Positions 1 through 10,666 of a DNA stretch of 64,000 bases are shown here, in pieces. Numbering within the stretch: position 1 is the first letter of the stretch; each line of letters begins with the position of its first letter. Source of the DNA: Oegoconia quadripuncta (Eukaryota > Arthropoda > Insecta > Lepidoptera > Autostichidae); contig OX438759.1 in assembly GCA_949316235.1 (NCBI GenBank), forward strand, positions 19,096,618 through 19,160,617, written 5' to 3'. Made by a program: the position numbers and the translations under genes. The notes under the pieces were generated by a model. The model saw only the letters and a list, made by a program, of their open reading frames with translations, had not been told where the DNA came from and ran no database searches.

Positions 1-142
1 TGAATGTCCACTGGAACCTTATTATACATTGCCCCTTAAATGACTTAGTGACTTTGTGTAAACGGCTGACATGAACAGCAAGTTTATTTTTATATCTTGT
101 ATTAACATTATGTATATCACTATTTTTCTTATAATTATCATT
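1..142 (-). mobile_element. jockey-like LINE fragment (C-terminal region)
   Basis: The reverse complement closely matches the body of the LINE copies at 18.72-18.86 kb and 44.79-44.92 kb, including the stretch encoding HASRLHKVTKSFKGQC. The fragment is cut by the window edge and has lost its 3' tail and upstream domains. It is non-coding debris. Confidence 0.8.
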
Positions 143-1034
143 CCGCCAACATTTATAAAAAAATAAAACCAACGCGACTCTTTCAGTGGCTGACGTTATA
201 GGCTTACCAGTAATGAATATTGACTTTGCGCAGGCTCACCCTTTGTAGTATATTTCGTAAACTGAACCGCGGATGTTTTTTCAAGCATTAAACGTCAGTA
301 ACACCCAAATACTAATGTTTGGGTTACGTCTCACCACCCCATTTGGGATAAAGGTCGTGACGTATGTATTCCGTCTGCGTGGAAAAGATCTTGGCTGTGT
401 GGGCTCCACACCCTTAGCCTGTCGAAACGGACAACTTAAAAAAAAATCTATCCTATGACATGTGGATCATGACGAATCTAGGGTTACTGCATTCAACGGT
501 TAAAATCCATCCAACTGTTTAGGTGCTACGAGGGAATGAAGAATCCCATATACCTACATAGATAGGAGCGAAAAACATTACCTTATCTTCAGTCGGGTAT
601 AAATCCCTCTTCATTATCCTGAATGTCTGCAGCAGCACACCAGAAGTCAATTGTCAAGATTATTGTCCTTCAGCTTTCACTTAATTTCTGGCTAGTTTAT
701 TTTTATCATCGCAATGATCCATAATTAAACAACAGTCAAAGTTATCACATTATCTTGAGTACACATCTGTATATAAATACCTCTTCTTACGCTATGTAAC
801 ACTATTACGGCATTAGTGCAGTAGTTCTTATTATGATTTCAGTGCCATATTCACATATAAATTATTCGGCAGTGGAATGAGATTGTTTTTAATATTACTG
901 ATCTTCGTGAAGGTATCATCGCCATTTTTATTTTTTTGTGTTTACCAATCGTGTCGTTGGTGTTAGTTGAGTGAGTTAGCGTTACATGATCACCTGCGTT
1001 CGCTTCATTATTTCCTTGTTTTAGATTGGTAACG
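143..1034. other. region upstream of the Kir gene
   Basis: AT-rich sequence with no recognisable coding region. A 61-codon frame at 273-458 has no family resemblance and is taken as chance. The stretch probably holds the Kir promoter and 5' untranslated region; two TATAAA words (598, 772) are the only core-promoter hints. Confidence 0.4.
598..603 (+). promoter_or_regulatory. candidate TATA box upstream of the Kir gene
   Basis: TATAAA in the context GGGTATAAATCC lies about 430 bp upstream of the Kir start codon. A second TATAAA is at 772-777. Either could serve a Kir promoter. The sequence just before the ATG (CCTTGTTTTAG at about 1013-1023) also resembles a splice acceptor, so the true first exon could lie elsewhere. 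No transcript evidence is available. Confidence 0.2.
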
Positions 1035-1152
1035 ATGTCTGAGACCGATAGTTTGAAGAAAAGAAATATTGGTTTTTACCAAGATGAAGAATCATTGTGC
1101 TCGTTAAACGAAGACTCGGCGGTGACACCAGGAGTGTATTATCCCAGAAATA
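1035..1152 (+). CDS. Kir potassium channel, exon 1 (N-terminal cytoplasmic tail)
   Basis: The ATG at 1035 opens 39 codons plus one base, beginning MSETDSLKKRNIGF and ending in ...VYYPRN. At 1153 there is a canonical donor, GTAAGTAT. The reading frame hits a stop six bases further on (TGA at 1161), as expected for an intron. The exon leaves one base over. The only good acceptor ahead of the channel core (AG at 3989-3990) resumes with two bases, making an AGA (Arg) codon and restoring the channel frame exactly. The acidic, serine-rich tail is like the variable N-terminus of other Kir channels. The phase match and good donor make the exon convincing, though no RNA evidence is available. A further upstream non-coding exon is possible. 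Confidence 0.75.
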
Positions 1153-1499
1153 GTAAGTATTGAGTATTTTGTAAATATAGGTTATGAACAGTGGAGTGAC
1201 GAGGATGGATAAAGTAAGGAATGAATATGTAAGAAGGAATTAATAAGTGGCACTAGTGACAGAAATGTTGAAAGGAAATCGTTTGGTTTGGTACGGAAAT
1301 GGTATGAAAGGGATGAAACGCATTTTACTAAGAGAATGATGAATCTGAATCTCGATGGATGGGTCGTAATAACTTTTTAAAGTGCGTTACTCCCGTACAA
1401 GGTGTGGTTTCGGATGCTCGCTGCAGTCTGTGGCGGCAAAGGTACTCTCTTGCGTCGTCCGTTGTCGTCATTCCAAGGAGTCTCTTCCTGGACGCGATT

Positions 1500-1745
1500 T
1501 GCCATGGCCAACATGAAAATCCTTAAATCGGCTTCGAACTCAGGTTGGCTGCAGCAAAGATAATCTGTGCAGGTGGGGCTTCTCCGATGGCGAGAGTGAT
1601 CGATGCGAGTGCGGAGTCTCCCCACAGACAATGGATCACGTATTGTCTTGCCCCACGTGTCTTGACAGCTGCACCTTTGACGACCTCCTTAACGCCACAG
1701 AGAGTGCTGTTAGAGTGGCTAAGTTTTGGTCCAATAAAATTTGAA
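1500..1745 (+). mobile_element. LINE fragment: RNase H/zinc-finger C-terminus
   Basis: With small frameshifts, the + strand encodes a run resembling the end of RNase H-bearing non-LTR retrotransposon ORF2, including CECGVSPQTMDHVLSCPTCL, a Cys/His knuckle typical of that position. It lies inside the Kir intron. Intervening stops mark it as dead. Confidence 0.6.
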
Positions 1746-1769
1746 ATTTGCCTCGACACGAAAAGAAGA

Positions 1770-1900
1770 AGATGCTTCCAAAATCACAGAACGGTGGATG
1801 GATTGTGTGAGGGAAGATATGAACGACAAGGGCGTGAATGATGAGGTAACGGCTAACAGAGGAGATTGGAAAAAAAGGTCGACCACAAATAAATTGGGGG
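1770..1900 (+). mobile_element. RTE-like LINE C-terminal fragment
   Basis: The translation ITERWMDCVREDMNDKG followed by VTANRGDWKK matches the end of RTE-type LINE proteins (RWMD..K.DM...RG.WR). A related piece is on the minus strand at 43258-43352. It is a short remnant inside the Kir intron. Confidence 0.55.
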
Positions 1901-2674
1901 CAGTGCAAGCAGATGATGAAAGGTTATGAAGCCTGTTTATTCAAAATTTGCGTCTTAAAAGAAATTATCGTTTGTAAATTCAGATTTGTAATAACATCAT
2001 AGCGAAGTTAAAACAATAGACAACTCATTATCTACTCTAGGGACTAGTTTTTCGGGGACTGTCTCCACAACCAGTTTTGGAGTTGGCACATTTCACAAAA
2101 AGGTCTATTCAAATTTGTCTGTATTAAGTCCAGCTATAATATAACCTAGGTAGGTATTAAAAACGTATCTATTACGATCAACATCAAAATTGAATCTTAT
2201 CTGGGTTATGTTCTTCATAACGACCTGTTAGAGAAGTTCATTTATCATTAATTGGTATATAATCTTCTATATTTTTAAATGCAAATTAAATATCTTCGGA
2301 AAATATTACAGATTGTAAGTAATTTCTTTTTATATTATTACTATTTATTTTTGATGAGCACTTTTACATATTTGTGCATGTTAATGTTACTTATAGATAC
2401 TAACTAAACTATAGTAAATGCATTTATTTTAAATAGTTTTGTATGGGTATTATTATTATTAGTTATTTATCTATCTGTATTTTTGTGATAGACATATTCT
2501 CTCTATGCATGTAAATAGGTATATCCATTTCTGTAACTATCCCTCCGTACCACTCAAAGACTTGTTGGAAGGATCTCTCTCATCAGAAATATCCTTTACA
2601 CCACACTTTCTTTACTTTATATCACATACACATCGAAGGCATATAGTAGCCTACTGCTAGCATAATTTCCGGCG

Positions 2675-2828
2675 TCAGTCTTTGCTGAACCCTGCAACCT
2701 TGGGATCTTCAAGAGCAGAGTGAATAGACATTTACTGGGATCGCGTACTTCATCTTCGACCATATCGTCACTTTCCATCAGGTGAGATTGTGGTCAAACG
2801 CGAATCCAGTCAATCATAAAAAAAAATC
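2675..2828 (+). mobile_element. LINE 3' end with poly(A)
   Basis: The sequence encodes the tail of a non-LTR ORF2 (NLGIFKSRVNRHLLGSR type), then a 3' UTR ending AATCATAAAAAAAA. The same 3' end appears on the minus strand at 8985-9330 and 14769-14905. Severely 5'-truncated; inside the Kir intron. Confidence 0.65.
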
Positions 2829-3990
2829 TATGCTAGGAACTGTCGTAATTGCTACGGTGGGCGATTGTAATTTTTTGTAAAATTTCCATCTAAGACGCTG
2901 CTTATCACTGGTTTATGTTGGTTGTTATGCTCAGGTTCCCTCAATTTGTAAGATACCCAGGAAAAGAGATGAATTGCTTCTATTCTGCCCGGACCTAAAT
3001 ACCTTTGAATTAACAATAAATAAAACATTAGTACCTAAAGCAATGCATGCAATCCTCAATTCGAGAACTCATTGTTAATTTCCTGTAGATTTGACAGATG
3101 TTGTTTACCTTTTAAATAAACAAAAGTCCTTGTCTATCCAAAAGTATGCCAACATCAAGATCCATATATGAAAACTGCTTATGTACAACCTTCTCTCACT
3201 AACAGAGGGCATGAACCACTATAACTACAATAAGCATCATAAAATCCTAATATTTTCTTCGTAACAATAACTTGCATTAAGGGTTGGCCCGAGCAAACTC
3301 GACCCTCTATGCGAATGACTAAATAGATTATGTGGTATAATTATACTGAATATCGCCCAGCGGCCTATGTCCATGCTTGCTTATCATTCAAATAGGCAAA
3401 AATGTCATGTGTTTTTGAATTTAATTGTGGTTTTGAATTTAATTAAAGGCAAATTTTTAATGTCAGCTGGAATGGAGCTCCTTTATTCAAACTGAGACAC
3501 TTATAAATAAAAAACAATAATATATTAACACTTTTGTCAAAAAAACTTGAGTGAATGATGCAAGAACGACATCAATAGAAAATTTGTCTAAAAGCTATTT
3601 CCACTTCCTTAAAGTAGAATTGCTTAAAGTAGCCGCAGTCGCCAAGGCACTCCCCAAATTCGAGCGTCCTAAGCCTTGTTTGCCTATATGGTTCCAAGGA
3701 AGACTTACATCACTGTATTTAGGAAGACCTACAATGATAACTGTGTAGATACCATATTCGGGAATTGATTTATTTCAATTCTAACTTCCACCAACTATTC
3801 GCTATAAAATCTTATCTTTCTTGTAGTAGCTGATGATGATTTATGAGAGTAATTAAAAATGATCCAATTGTAATAAGACTTATAAATAACGTACGTCTTT
3901 TAGATAACAATTCTTTTTTCAGACGCCTTATCTCATTTATGATGTCCACTATTTACTTAAAGATAACGCCTTTTTTGTTACTATTTACAG

Positions 3991-5060
3991 GAATACCGAA
4001 TCGCAGTCGCCGGAAAAGTACCAGAAAAAAGCAAATAGAAAGAGCTGTCTTCAAAAATGGGGAGATTAATATTGAGAAATCGTCTAACAAGAAATATCAT
4101 ATCTCCAATTGGTTCGTCACAATGGTTGAAGCTAGATGGAGGTGGACTCTTATGAACTTCTTCATGGCCTATACCGCTGATTGGCTATTCTTTGGCTTCA
4201 TCTACTATGTCATTGCCTATACTCATGACGATTTAAATGACGACCACCTTCCACCTAACCAGAACATATCCAACTGGACTCCGTGCGTTGAAAACATCTA
4301 CGGATTCACTTCTACATTCCTATTCAGCATTGAAGTTCACACAACAGTTGCTTACGGTCGTAGATCAATTACTCTTGAATGTCCACAAGCAATCACGGCC
4401 ATGTGCATACAATGCGTACTCAGTTCTATATTCCAAGCGTTTATGGTTGGGATTCTGTTTGCAAAATTGACGCGACCCAAATCAAGAACTCAAACTATAC
4501 TCTTCAGCAAACATGCAGTAGTTCACTTGAAGGATGACAAAATGTGTTTAGTGTTTAGGGTTGGTGACATGAGGAAGTCCAGGATATTGAATATCAAAGC
4601 CTCCGTATATGTTATAAGGAGATTGCATTCGGACAGAGTGTTAGCTGATGATCAAATTGAATTGAAAAGTGAACTTGACGGATGTGAATCTACATTTTTC
4701 TTATGGCCCGTATCCGTTCTGCATGTAATCGACGAGACTAGCCCTCTATACAAGATATCGGCTGCAGATTTATTATGCGGACAATTAGAAATTTTAGCAG
4801 TTTTCGAAGGGACAATAGAGACTACTGGTCAACCGGTGCAAGCAAGATCCAGTTTCACTAGACATGATATTCTGTGGGGACATCGATTCGTACCAATGGT
4901 TGATTGTATCGATACTCCAAACATATTCGACGTCGACTTTTCTAAACTAAATGAAACAGAAGAAATAAATACTCCACTTTGTTCAGCTTCCGAATATGAA
5001 AATGTACTGATTGAAGCGCAATTTCTACTAAATACAGATAATGATACGTTCATAAACTGA
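3991..5060 (+). CDS. inward-rectifier potassium channel (Kir/Irk family), exon 2, with AYG selectivity filter
   Basis: This exon supplies residues 40-395 of a 395-residue Kir subunit, a usual length for the family. In order: basic pre-TM1 segment and slide helix; TM1 (about residues 92-117, starting RWRWTLMNFF); extracellular loop with cysteine (CVENIYGF); pore helix ending SIEVHTT; filter; TM2 (about 172-196, QAFMVGILFAKLTRPK); then the cytoplasmic Ig-like domain with RVGDMRKS, DETSPLYKISA, QARSSF and LWGHRF. Kir channels are tetramers that pass K+ near rest and are gated by PIP2; in insects they act in epithelia such as Malpighian tubules and in nerve and muscle. The filter reads TVAYG: residue 160 is Ala (GCT, 4350-4352) where Gly is almost universal. 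The Glu behind the filter, the Arg after it and both loop cysteines are kept. TM2 has Gln at the rectification-controller position. The polypyrimidine tract and TTTACAG acceptor end at 3990. The open frame running upstream from 3843 is intron. I recognise the family but not the exact paralogue. Confidence 0.93.
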
Positions 5061-5256
5061 TTTCATGTTTCATTACAATCTTGCAAGCTTATGACAGTGT
5101 CCAGTTTAAGGTATCTGTCTTGTTTTCTCTCGGTTGGTGTTTTGAGAACGTAATAGCCAACTTCAGTTTATAAGTTTATGGCTTCGGGATCAAATTCAAT
5201 GAGATGGTATTGACGGAAACTTCTCATTTTAATAGTAAGTCGTCAACAGAATCTAA

Positions 5257-5584
5257 GGCCAGTATTAATAAACCATTCTCAAGATTGAGAACAGTCTTGT
5301 GACCGGTCTCAAGTAAACGAGTTGATTAATAAACCTAACTTGAGACCTGAAACGCGCGTGCTTACTCAAGCAGTACTTGAGAGTTTCACGTATTAATAAA
5401 TGGAACTTAAGATTATCATTCATTCGTCGCTGAGGCGAATACTTGAGAAGTGATCTCAGCTGAGTAGACCTCAAGATTGGTATATAAATTAGCACGGAGC
5501 TTGAGATAGCGCCAACTTCTTAAGACGCATCTCGGGTGATACAGCCTCAAGACTTGTATTGAGATTTGTTTATTAATACAGGCC
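5257..5584. mobile_element. MITE with 26-bp terminal inverted repeats, in the Kir 3' flank
   Basis: The left end (GGCCAGTATTAATAAACC...) and the reverse complement of the right end (GGCCTGTATTAATAAACA...) agree at 23 of 26 positions. Flanks are TAA and TGA, which may be a 3-bp target duplication as in PIF/Harbinger elements. About ten CTCAA/TTGAG words run through the interior. It has no coding capacity. AATAAA at 5267-5272 lies in the left terminal repeat and is the first canonical poly(A) signal after the Kir stop codon. Confidence 0.65.
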
Positions 5585-5828
5585 TGAGAGACATTCTACT
5601 GGTGACCTATTCAGGTACTTCATTACCTGATGTGCTCATCCCCGACGAAACTTGGCATTTGATCTAGATTTGGCTTTTTGGCGAGAATCCGTACTGTGGT
5701 ACTGGAGTAGTGTTTTTATTTATATTTCCTGCTTGTACCCAAAACAAAATGTATATTTTTAGTTTTGAAGCGCAATAAAGGCAGAATATTGGGTAGCTGG
5801 TCAATGATTTTGAAAGGGTTTAACGCAT
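5585..5828. other. non-coding spacer with a dispersed repeat
   Basis: No gene seen. The stretch 5669-5797 resembles 19347-19462 (both carry GGCTTTTTGGCG and, further on, TTTTGAAGC..AATAA.GGCAGAATATTG), so it is an unclassified dispersed repeat. Confidence 0.4.
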
Positions 5829-5830
5829 TT

Positions 5831-5990
5831 GGTGCACTTCTCAACTTGTACACCATGCTCAAATGGTACACTTCTCGATTTGTGCAGTTCTCAAATGGTG
5901 AACTTAGCAACTGGCGCACTTCTCATAAGGTGCACTTCTCAACTTATACACCATGCTCAAATGGTGCATTTCGCAAATGGACAACTTTTT
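5831..5990. repeat. degenerate tandem repeat, period about 98 bp
   Basis: A block of about 50 bp starting GGTGCACTTCTCAACTT at 5831 recurs at 5929. Shorter variants (TGGTGCA.TTCTCAAATGG type, about 20-25 bp) fill the space between. It has no coding potential. Confidence 0.6.
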
Positions 5991-6475
5991 CAAGATGAGT
6001 GGAGATTAAAAATACTATATAGATAAACTTAAACAATTTTTAATAATAATATAAAAAGTCATTTTCAATAAAGCGATTATGCTAACGTAATTATTAGTCC
6101 AGTAAAAAATGAGTATTTTTTATGGTTTAACTTCCTATAATCTTAAATTTCCTGATTTTTTGTAGAAAGATAGAGTACCCATCAGTAATAGAATAAAAAT
6201 GTTTTATAACAAAAAAAAAAAAAAAAAAATACTAAATAGTTTATTTGCTTTTCCAAATCATACAATAGCCAATGTATTGTGGGATCTTTCTTTTAAGCAT
6301 CAAATGCCTGTGCCAGACAGATCCACTCTTCCTTAACTTAAATATTATAGTATGATCAAGATGCAGATTATAACTTTATCTAAACAACTATAACCAAACA
6401 ACAATAACTAAATGACAGTAACTAAATAACAATAACTATAACTAAATAACTATAACTAAATAACAATTCTGTAGC
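5991..6475. other. AT-rich non-coding stretch with simple repeats
   Basis: Contains a poly(A) run of about 19 at 6211-6229 and degenerate AACTAAATAACAATAACT repeats at about 6378-6465. No gene or known element recognised. Confidence 0.5.
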
Positions 6476-6544
6476 ATTTTTTTTAAGCATAACGGGTTGG
6501 TACTTGACCTCAATCACACCTGATGTTAAGTGATGATGAGCTTG
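6476..6544 (-). mobile_element. SINE-A 3' fragment
   Basis: T-run followed by the reverse complement of the SINE-A 3' end (AACGGGTTGGTACTTGACC then CCTGATGTTAAGTGA). Only the last 70 bp remain. Confidence 0.7.
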
Positions 6545-6954
6545 CTTGTATATTATAGGTATTTAGTTATAAAACCTACAGTATTGTTGATGTGAATTTC
6601 ATTGCGTTGCAGAAGGTGCTAAGATCTCCTCCAACAGTTTTCTAAAATAATAATCAAGGGCTACTTTATTTTTTCTAAAAGTAGTTTATTGAGTCGTGAC
6701 ATTTGCACTCGATGAAATTTTTCATAATTATAAAGAAGTTAAGAAGCGATTTTATTTTAATAGTTACAGGAGTTTTAAGTATATTCTCCGACGCAATGAC
6801 ATTCACAGTGATAAATTTAAACTAATAGTCCACGTTTTATTACTAAATGCCTGTACTAAATCTAAAGAAAGCTACCGATTTATTAGAAAACATTTATTCT
6901 ATCACTGTCAGGTAATATACCCGTGTGCAAAAAATTAGGAACTTTAAAATTAAA

Positions 6955-7377
6955 TTAGGTCCTTACCTATGAAATTGGCGTATTGTATGAAGAATTTCAT
7001 TAAGACTGTTTTCTCCACACAAACATTTTTGTTTTTCTTTTTGGGAACGGCAAATCCAAATTTAGCTAAACTTTGTGTGTATTATCGGATAATATTAAGT
7101 TAAGTATAGGCAGCGTTCATTTTTAAAAGTAACCGCCTTATAAAAGTTTCAGCGAATCTAAGAAATGATTATGGTAAGCACATGAAAAGAGCACTGTTCA
7201 ATTTTTTTTTATTATGTGATTTAGCCCAGAAACTAAAAAATATTTCATGTGAAACGTTGAAATAATATTCCATTTTCCAAATAAAAAACAAATTTGGATA
7301 TAGCTTTGAAAATCGCTGGAATTGGTACATATGATTAACGAAGAAAAAAAACTCCAATTTCATAGGTAAAGACCCAA
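6955..7377. mobile_element. mariner-related MITE, copy 1 (423 bp)
   Basis: The ends are inverted repeats: TTAGGTCCTTACCTATGAAA at the left, and the right end reads TTGGGTCTTTACCTATGAAA on the opposite strand. TA follows the right end. The interior matches the element at 30096-30511 in reverse orientation. The same end is present on the mariner remnant at 39958, suggesting that transposase could have moved it. It has no ORF of its own. Confidence 0.8.
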
Positions 7378-7394
7378 TATGTACACACATATAT

Positions 7395-7520
7395 AAAGTC
7401 ACGCCTGGTTCCGGTAGAGGTAGGACAGACTTCCACTCGCTACGATCCTGACTCACCTCTTTAGCTTCATTCACTCTCATAAAATTGTTCATACATGCTT
7501 GTCGGTTTAGGGTACTCCTG
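7395..7520 (-). mobile_element. RTE-like LINE C-terminal fragment
   Basis: The minus strand encodes MNNFMRVNEAKEVSQDRSEW, clearly related to the + strand copy at 8100-8185. It lies just beyond the MITE. Confidence 0.65.
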
Positions 7521-7689
7521 ACTTGGCCTTTCTTTCTTATAAGATTATAGGATATTCTTTTTTAATATTATAGAAAGTAAAAATCGTTCGCTTAAGGAAT
7601 CTGCTTTCGCGTGTTCATACGAAGCCCGCAAAATCTTCTATAAGGCCCTGTCACCTGCAAAAGTTGATAAACATGAATAATTTAATACC

Positions 7690-8225
7690 TGGAGAGTATT
7701 ATTACTTATGGGAGTGAATGCTGGGTATGGCGAAAGAAGAATGAAAGTAGAATAAATGCAGTGGAAATGAGATCATTGAGAAGTATGAATGGGGTGACTC
7801 TGAAAGATAGAATCAGAAATAGTGTAATTAGGGAGTTAAGCTTATAATAAAGTGCTTATAAAGCTTATAAAGCTTATAAAGTGGTAAGCTTATAGTGAAT
7901 AAATGATGTAGTGACAAAGATTGAAAAAGGTATGCTGAGATAGTTTGGACATGTGGAGAGGATGAATGAAAGAAGACTTACGAAAGAGATATACAAAGCG
8001 AATGTGGATGGTAGTGTTGGTAGGGGAAGACCACGGCGAACGTACCATGATCAAATCGGGGACGTCTTAAAGAAAGGCCAAGTCAAGAGTACCCTAAACC
8101 GACGAGCATGTATGAACAACCTTATGAGAGTGACGGACGCAGAAGAGGTGTGTCAGGATCGTATCAAGTGGAAGTCTGTGGTGTCTGCCTACCCCAACGC
8201 GAAACAGGCGTGACATTATGTATGT
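7690..8225 (+). mobile_element. RTE-like LINE, 3' part (pseudogene)
   Basis: Two pieces of one ORF2 C-terminus are visible: 7696-7842 (YGSECWVWRKKNESRINAVE ...) and 7953-8213 ([46 protein letters not shown]). Between them is a disordered AAAGCTTAT repeat and a stop. The copy ends in (TATG)n at 8218-8235, a plausible tail. No reverse transcriptase domain remains. Confidence 0.7.
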
Positions 8226-8418
8226 ATGTATGTATTATTACACGAAAGAGTAATAGAAATGTCGCCCAAATAAGCTGACGATTGCCTAGAAGAAAATAGG
8301 TCTATACTAGAGCTGAATAAGCAGTTCACTAATTTTTCTTTACTGTTTTTGAAGGAATAAGAGTAGATAGACAAAGACCGATCATATTTACTATTGGTAA
8401 AGGTCGACCAAGAAGGAC

Positions 8419-8748
8419 TTTTTTTATGCACAACGGGTTTGCACTTGACCTCAATCACACCTGATGTTAAGTGAAGATGAGGTCGAAGGTGGAAGCGCAT
8501 TGATCCGGAAACCCCAACACATTTGGGGAACTGGCTATCTTAACTTTGACAACCGGAACACAACAATGCTGTTAACATTGCTGCTTGGCGGCAGATTTAG
8601 ATAAGATGGTGGTAGCTAGCCAGTCGGACATATAAAATGCCCTATCACCAACCAAACCGAGTACTTAAACATGTACCCCGTTGGGGATCGAACCCGCGAC
8701 CTCCGAATCGTAAACCCAATGTTGTTTACATTGAGCCACGGAGGCGGT
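8419..8748 (-). mobile_element. SINE-A, full-length copy
   Basis: About 330 bp, from the tRNA-like head at the right end (minus strand: CCGCCTCCGTGGCTCAATGT, then B-box GGTTCGATCCC) to a T-run at the left end, which is the A-tail in element orientation. The head has pol III A- and B-box-like motifs, so SINE-A is tRNA-derived. It serves as a reference copy for this window. Confidence 0.85.
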
Positions 8749-8789
8749 TACATCCAAAAACCCAATATCCTACGGAAATTGCTGCCTAA

Positions 8790-8915
8790 AGAGGAATGTG
8801 AGGCATCTAAACATTCGCCGTTCGTGCGATTTATCAACTGAACCTGCAGTGTCACTTAGGGATAAGTTTAAAGAGCTTATATTATTCTAACCATATCGTC
8901 ACATGTATTTTTAAA
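8790..8915 (+). mobile_element. jockey-like LINE fragment
   Basis: Matches the LINE body around the VRAIYQL...LRDKFKEL region (compare 28345-28440 and 56840-56930). Both ends are lost. Confidence 0.6.
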
Positions 8916-8984
8916 TCGACTAAAAAAAGAAAAAAGAAAGAGAGAGAAAAAAAGAAAAAGATAACAGACAACTTTTGTTTTTTT

Positions 8985-9330
8985 TTTTTTAAGATTGACT
9001 GGTTTCGCGTTTGACCACAATCTCACCTAACGGTCGATGGTCGATGGTCGATGATGAAGCACGCGATCCCAGTAAATGCCTATTCACTCTGCTCTTGAAG
9101 ATCCCGAGGTTGTAGGATTCAGGAAGACTGACGCCGTAAAGGAGTTCCATGCCTTGGCTGTTCGGATGATGAATGAAGAATCGAACTTCTTAGTGCGAAT
9201 GTTCGGTATATTAACTATATACGGGTGGAATCCCTCCCTACGCCTAGTGGTCCGAAGATGGAAAGGAGGGAAGGGATGGATGTTGTATGACTTTTTAAAT
9301 TTCTGCGCTTTTTTTTCAGCCTCAACATAC
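8985..9330 (-). mobile_element. LINE 3' end (ORF2 C-terminus plus UTR)
   Basis: The T-run at 8979-8991 is the A-tail in reverse. The minus strand then reads the ORF2 tail, including FIIRTAKAWNSFTASVF and NPTTSGSSRAE. It is the same family as 2675-2828 and 14769-14905. 5'-truncated. Confidence 0.7.
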
Positions 9331-10660
9331 AGTACAACGCCCCGTAGACAAACTGTATTAAACAGCAAAATTAAAATTGTTGAATTTTAGAAAAGCACAA
9401 AGTGGATTGTTTTGATGATAAAAATGTAATTTTTATTTTTATTTTATTTTAGTTTATTCGGGAAAACAACAGCATCACATGACATAAATTATGCTTAAGA
9501 TAATTACAAAAATAATAGGCCAAAAAGTTCTCCACAAAATTACAATATTTGGAGAGTTTCGTGAAAAGTCATACTATAACTTAATTATATAAGATCAAAA
9601 CATATAAAACATTAGGTATATTGTTTTAAAGTAGTAGCATTTAAAAAATTTACTTATGAACCTACATAGGGTAGGTACATGCCTAAATAATTATTATAAG
9701 AGCAAATAAGAATAGATATCAATAATAACTTATATTAAATGAATATATAATCATATATAAGATATTTAGATAATATATATAATATATATATATATATATA
9801 TTATATACCTAATAAAAGTGTATTACATATGAACATTACATGAAATTAGAGACAAAGTGCTACCAAGACCCCTATGCCACAAACCATATTCCTGAATATT
9901 TTAATATATTATGTTACATAGAGGACTCCATAACCTAATTAAACCTTGCTAGGATTCAGTTCAACTGACGCATGAATGGGTTAGATGGATGACAATACAA
10001 TACAATGCAGATAAATGACAGATAGCACTAAATTATTTTGTGTTTTATGGGAAAAAGGGTGATTGGGTGAATATGTGTGCCGTGTATGAAAGCTGTCTCT
10101 GATCAGCCCTACGATCATGAAATAATCTTGGACTCAGATGGTTGTCTGTGACAACCAACTACTGCATCAGGAAGTGTGAGCGTGTATTTAGTGTAAATGA
10201 GGGAGAATTATCCATGTAAGTTGTGATTATTACCGTGGTACTTGCTAGCTTACTTATTTATGTATGTTTCTGTGATTCGTTGAACACCAAAGATTTAATG
10301 CTATTTTTGAAAGTGCTTTTAGAGTGTAAAAATGGGTCAACACTGCCAAACTTTCTACTGTATGTTCTAGTAATACGCGTGAGTGTAGAATTTTTACTAT
10401 AATTAGTGAAGCGTACGGGAACGTGGAACAAGGGAGTATGTCTAGTGCGGCGCGTCGGCGCGGAGAGTGAAATACCTTCAAGAAGTTCGGGACAGTATAA
10501 GCGCCCACGCACCACATCAAACAACAATCCCATGTCTAACACATCACGTCTCTCCTCGAGTGTGAGCAAGCTGAATGAATGGCAGTTAGTGATGTACTGT
10601 TGAGCTGACTTCTAAAATTTATAATTAAGATGTGCAAGAAACTTTTTCTGAATTCTCTCT
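9331..10660. other. long non-coding stretch
   Basis: AT-rich, with (TA)n at about 9777-9803. The segment from 9435 contains TTTATTCGGGAAAACAACAG, resembling 44150-44175, perhaps an old LINE 3' end on the minus strand. Frames at 10254-10603 have no recognisable similarity and overlap on both strands. No gene supported. Confidence 0.4.
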
Positions 10661-10666
10661 ATACGA

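Larger units (their letters stand above)
1153..3990 (+). other. Kir intron 1 (2838 bp)
   Basis: The intron runs from GTAAGTAT at 1153 to TTTACAG at 3984-3990, with a T-rich tract just before the acceptor. It contains LINE remnants (1500-1745, 1770-1900 and 2675-2828), all in the same orientation as the gene. The rest is AT-rich with no recognisable gene. It is phase 1: an Arg codon is split between 1152 and 3991. Confidence 0.75.

Noticed and set aside
3843..3990. N-terminal 49 codons of the long Kir open frame
   Set aside because: They translate intron sequence ending in a polypyrimidine tract and acceptor; the upstream exon gives a better, phase-matched N-terminus.
8680..8745. tRNA genes at the many GGTTCGAATCCC / GGTTCGATCCCC sites
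   Set aside because: All inspected sites are heads of dispersed SINEs followed by the SINE body; cloverleaf arms are not intact.
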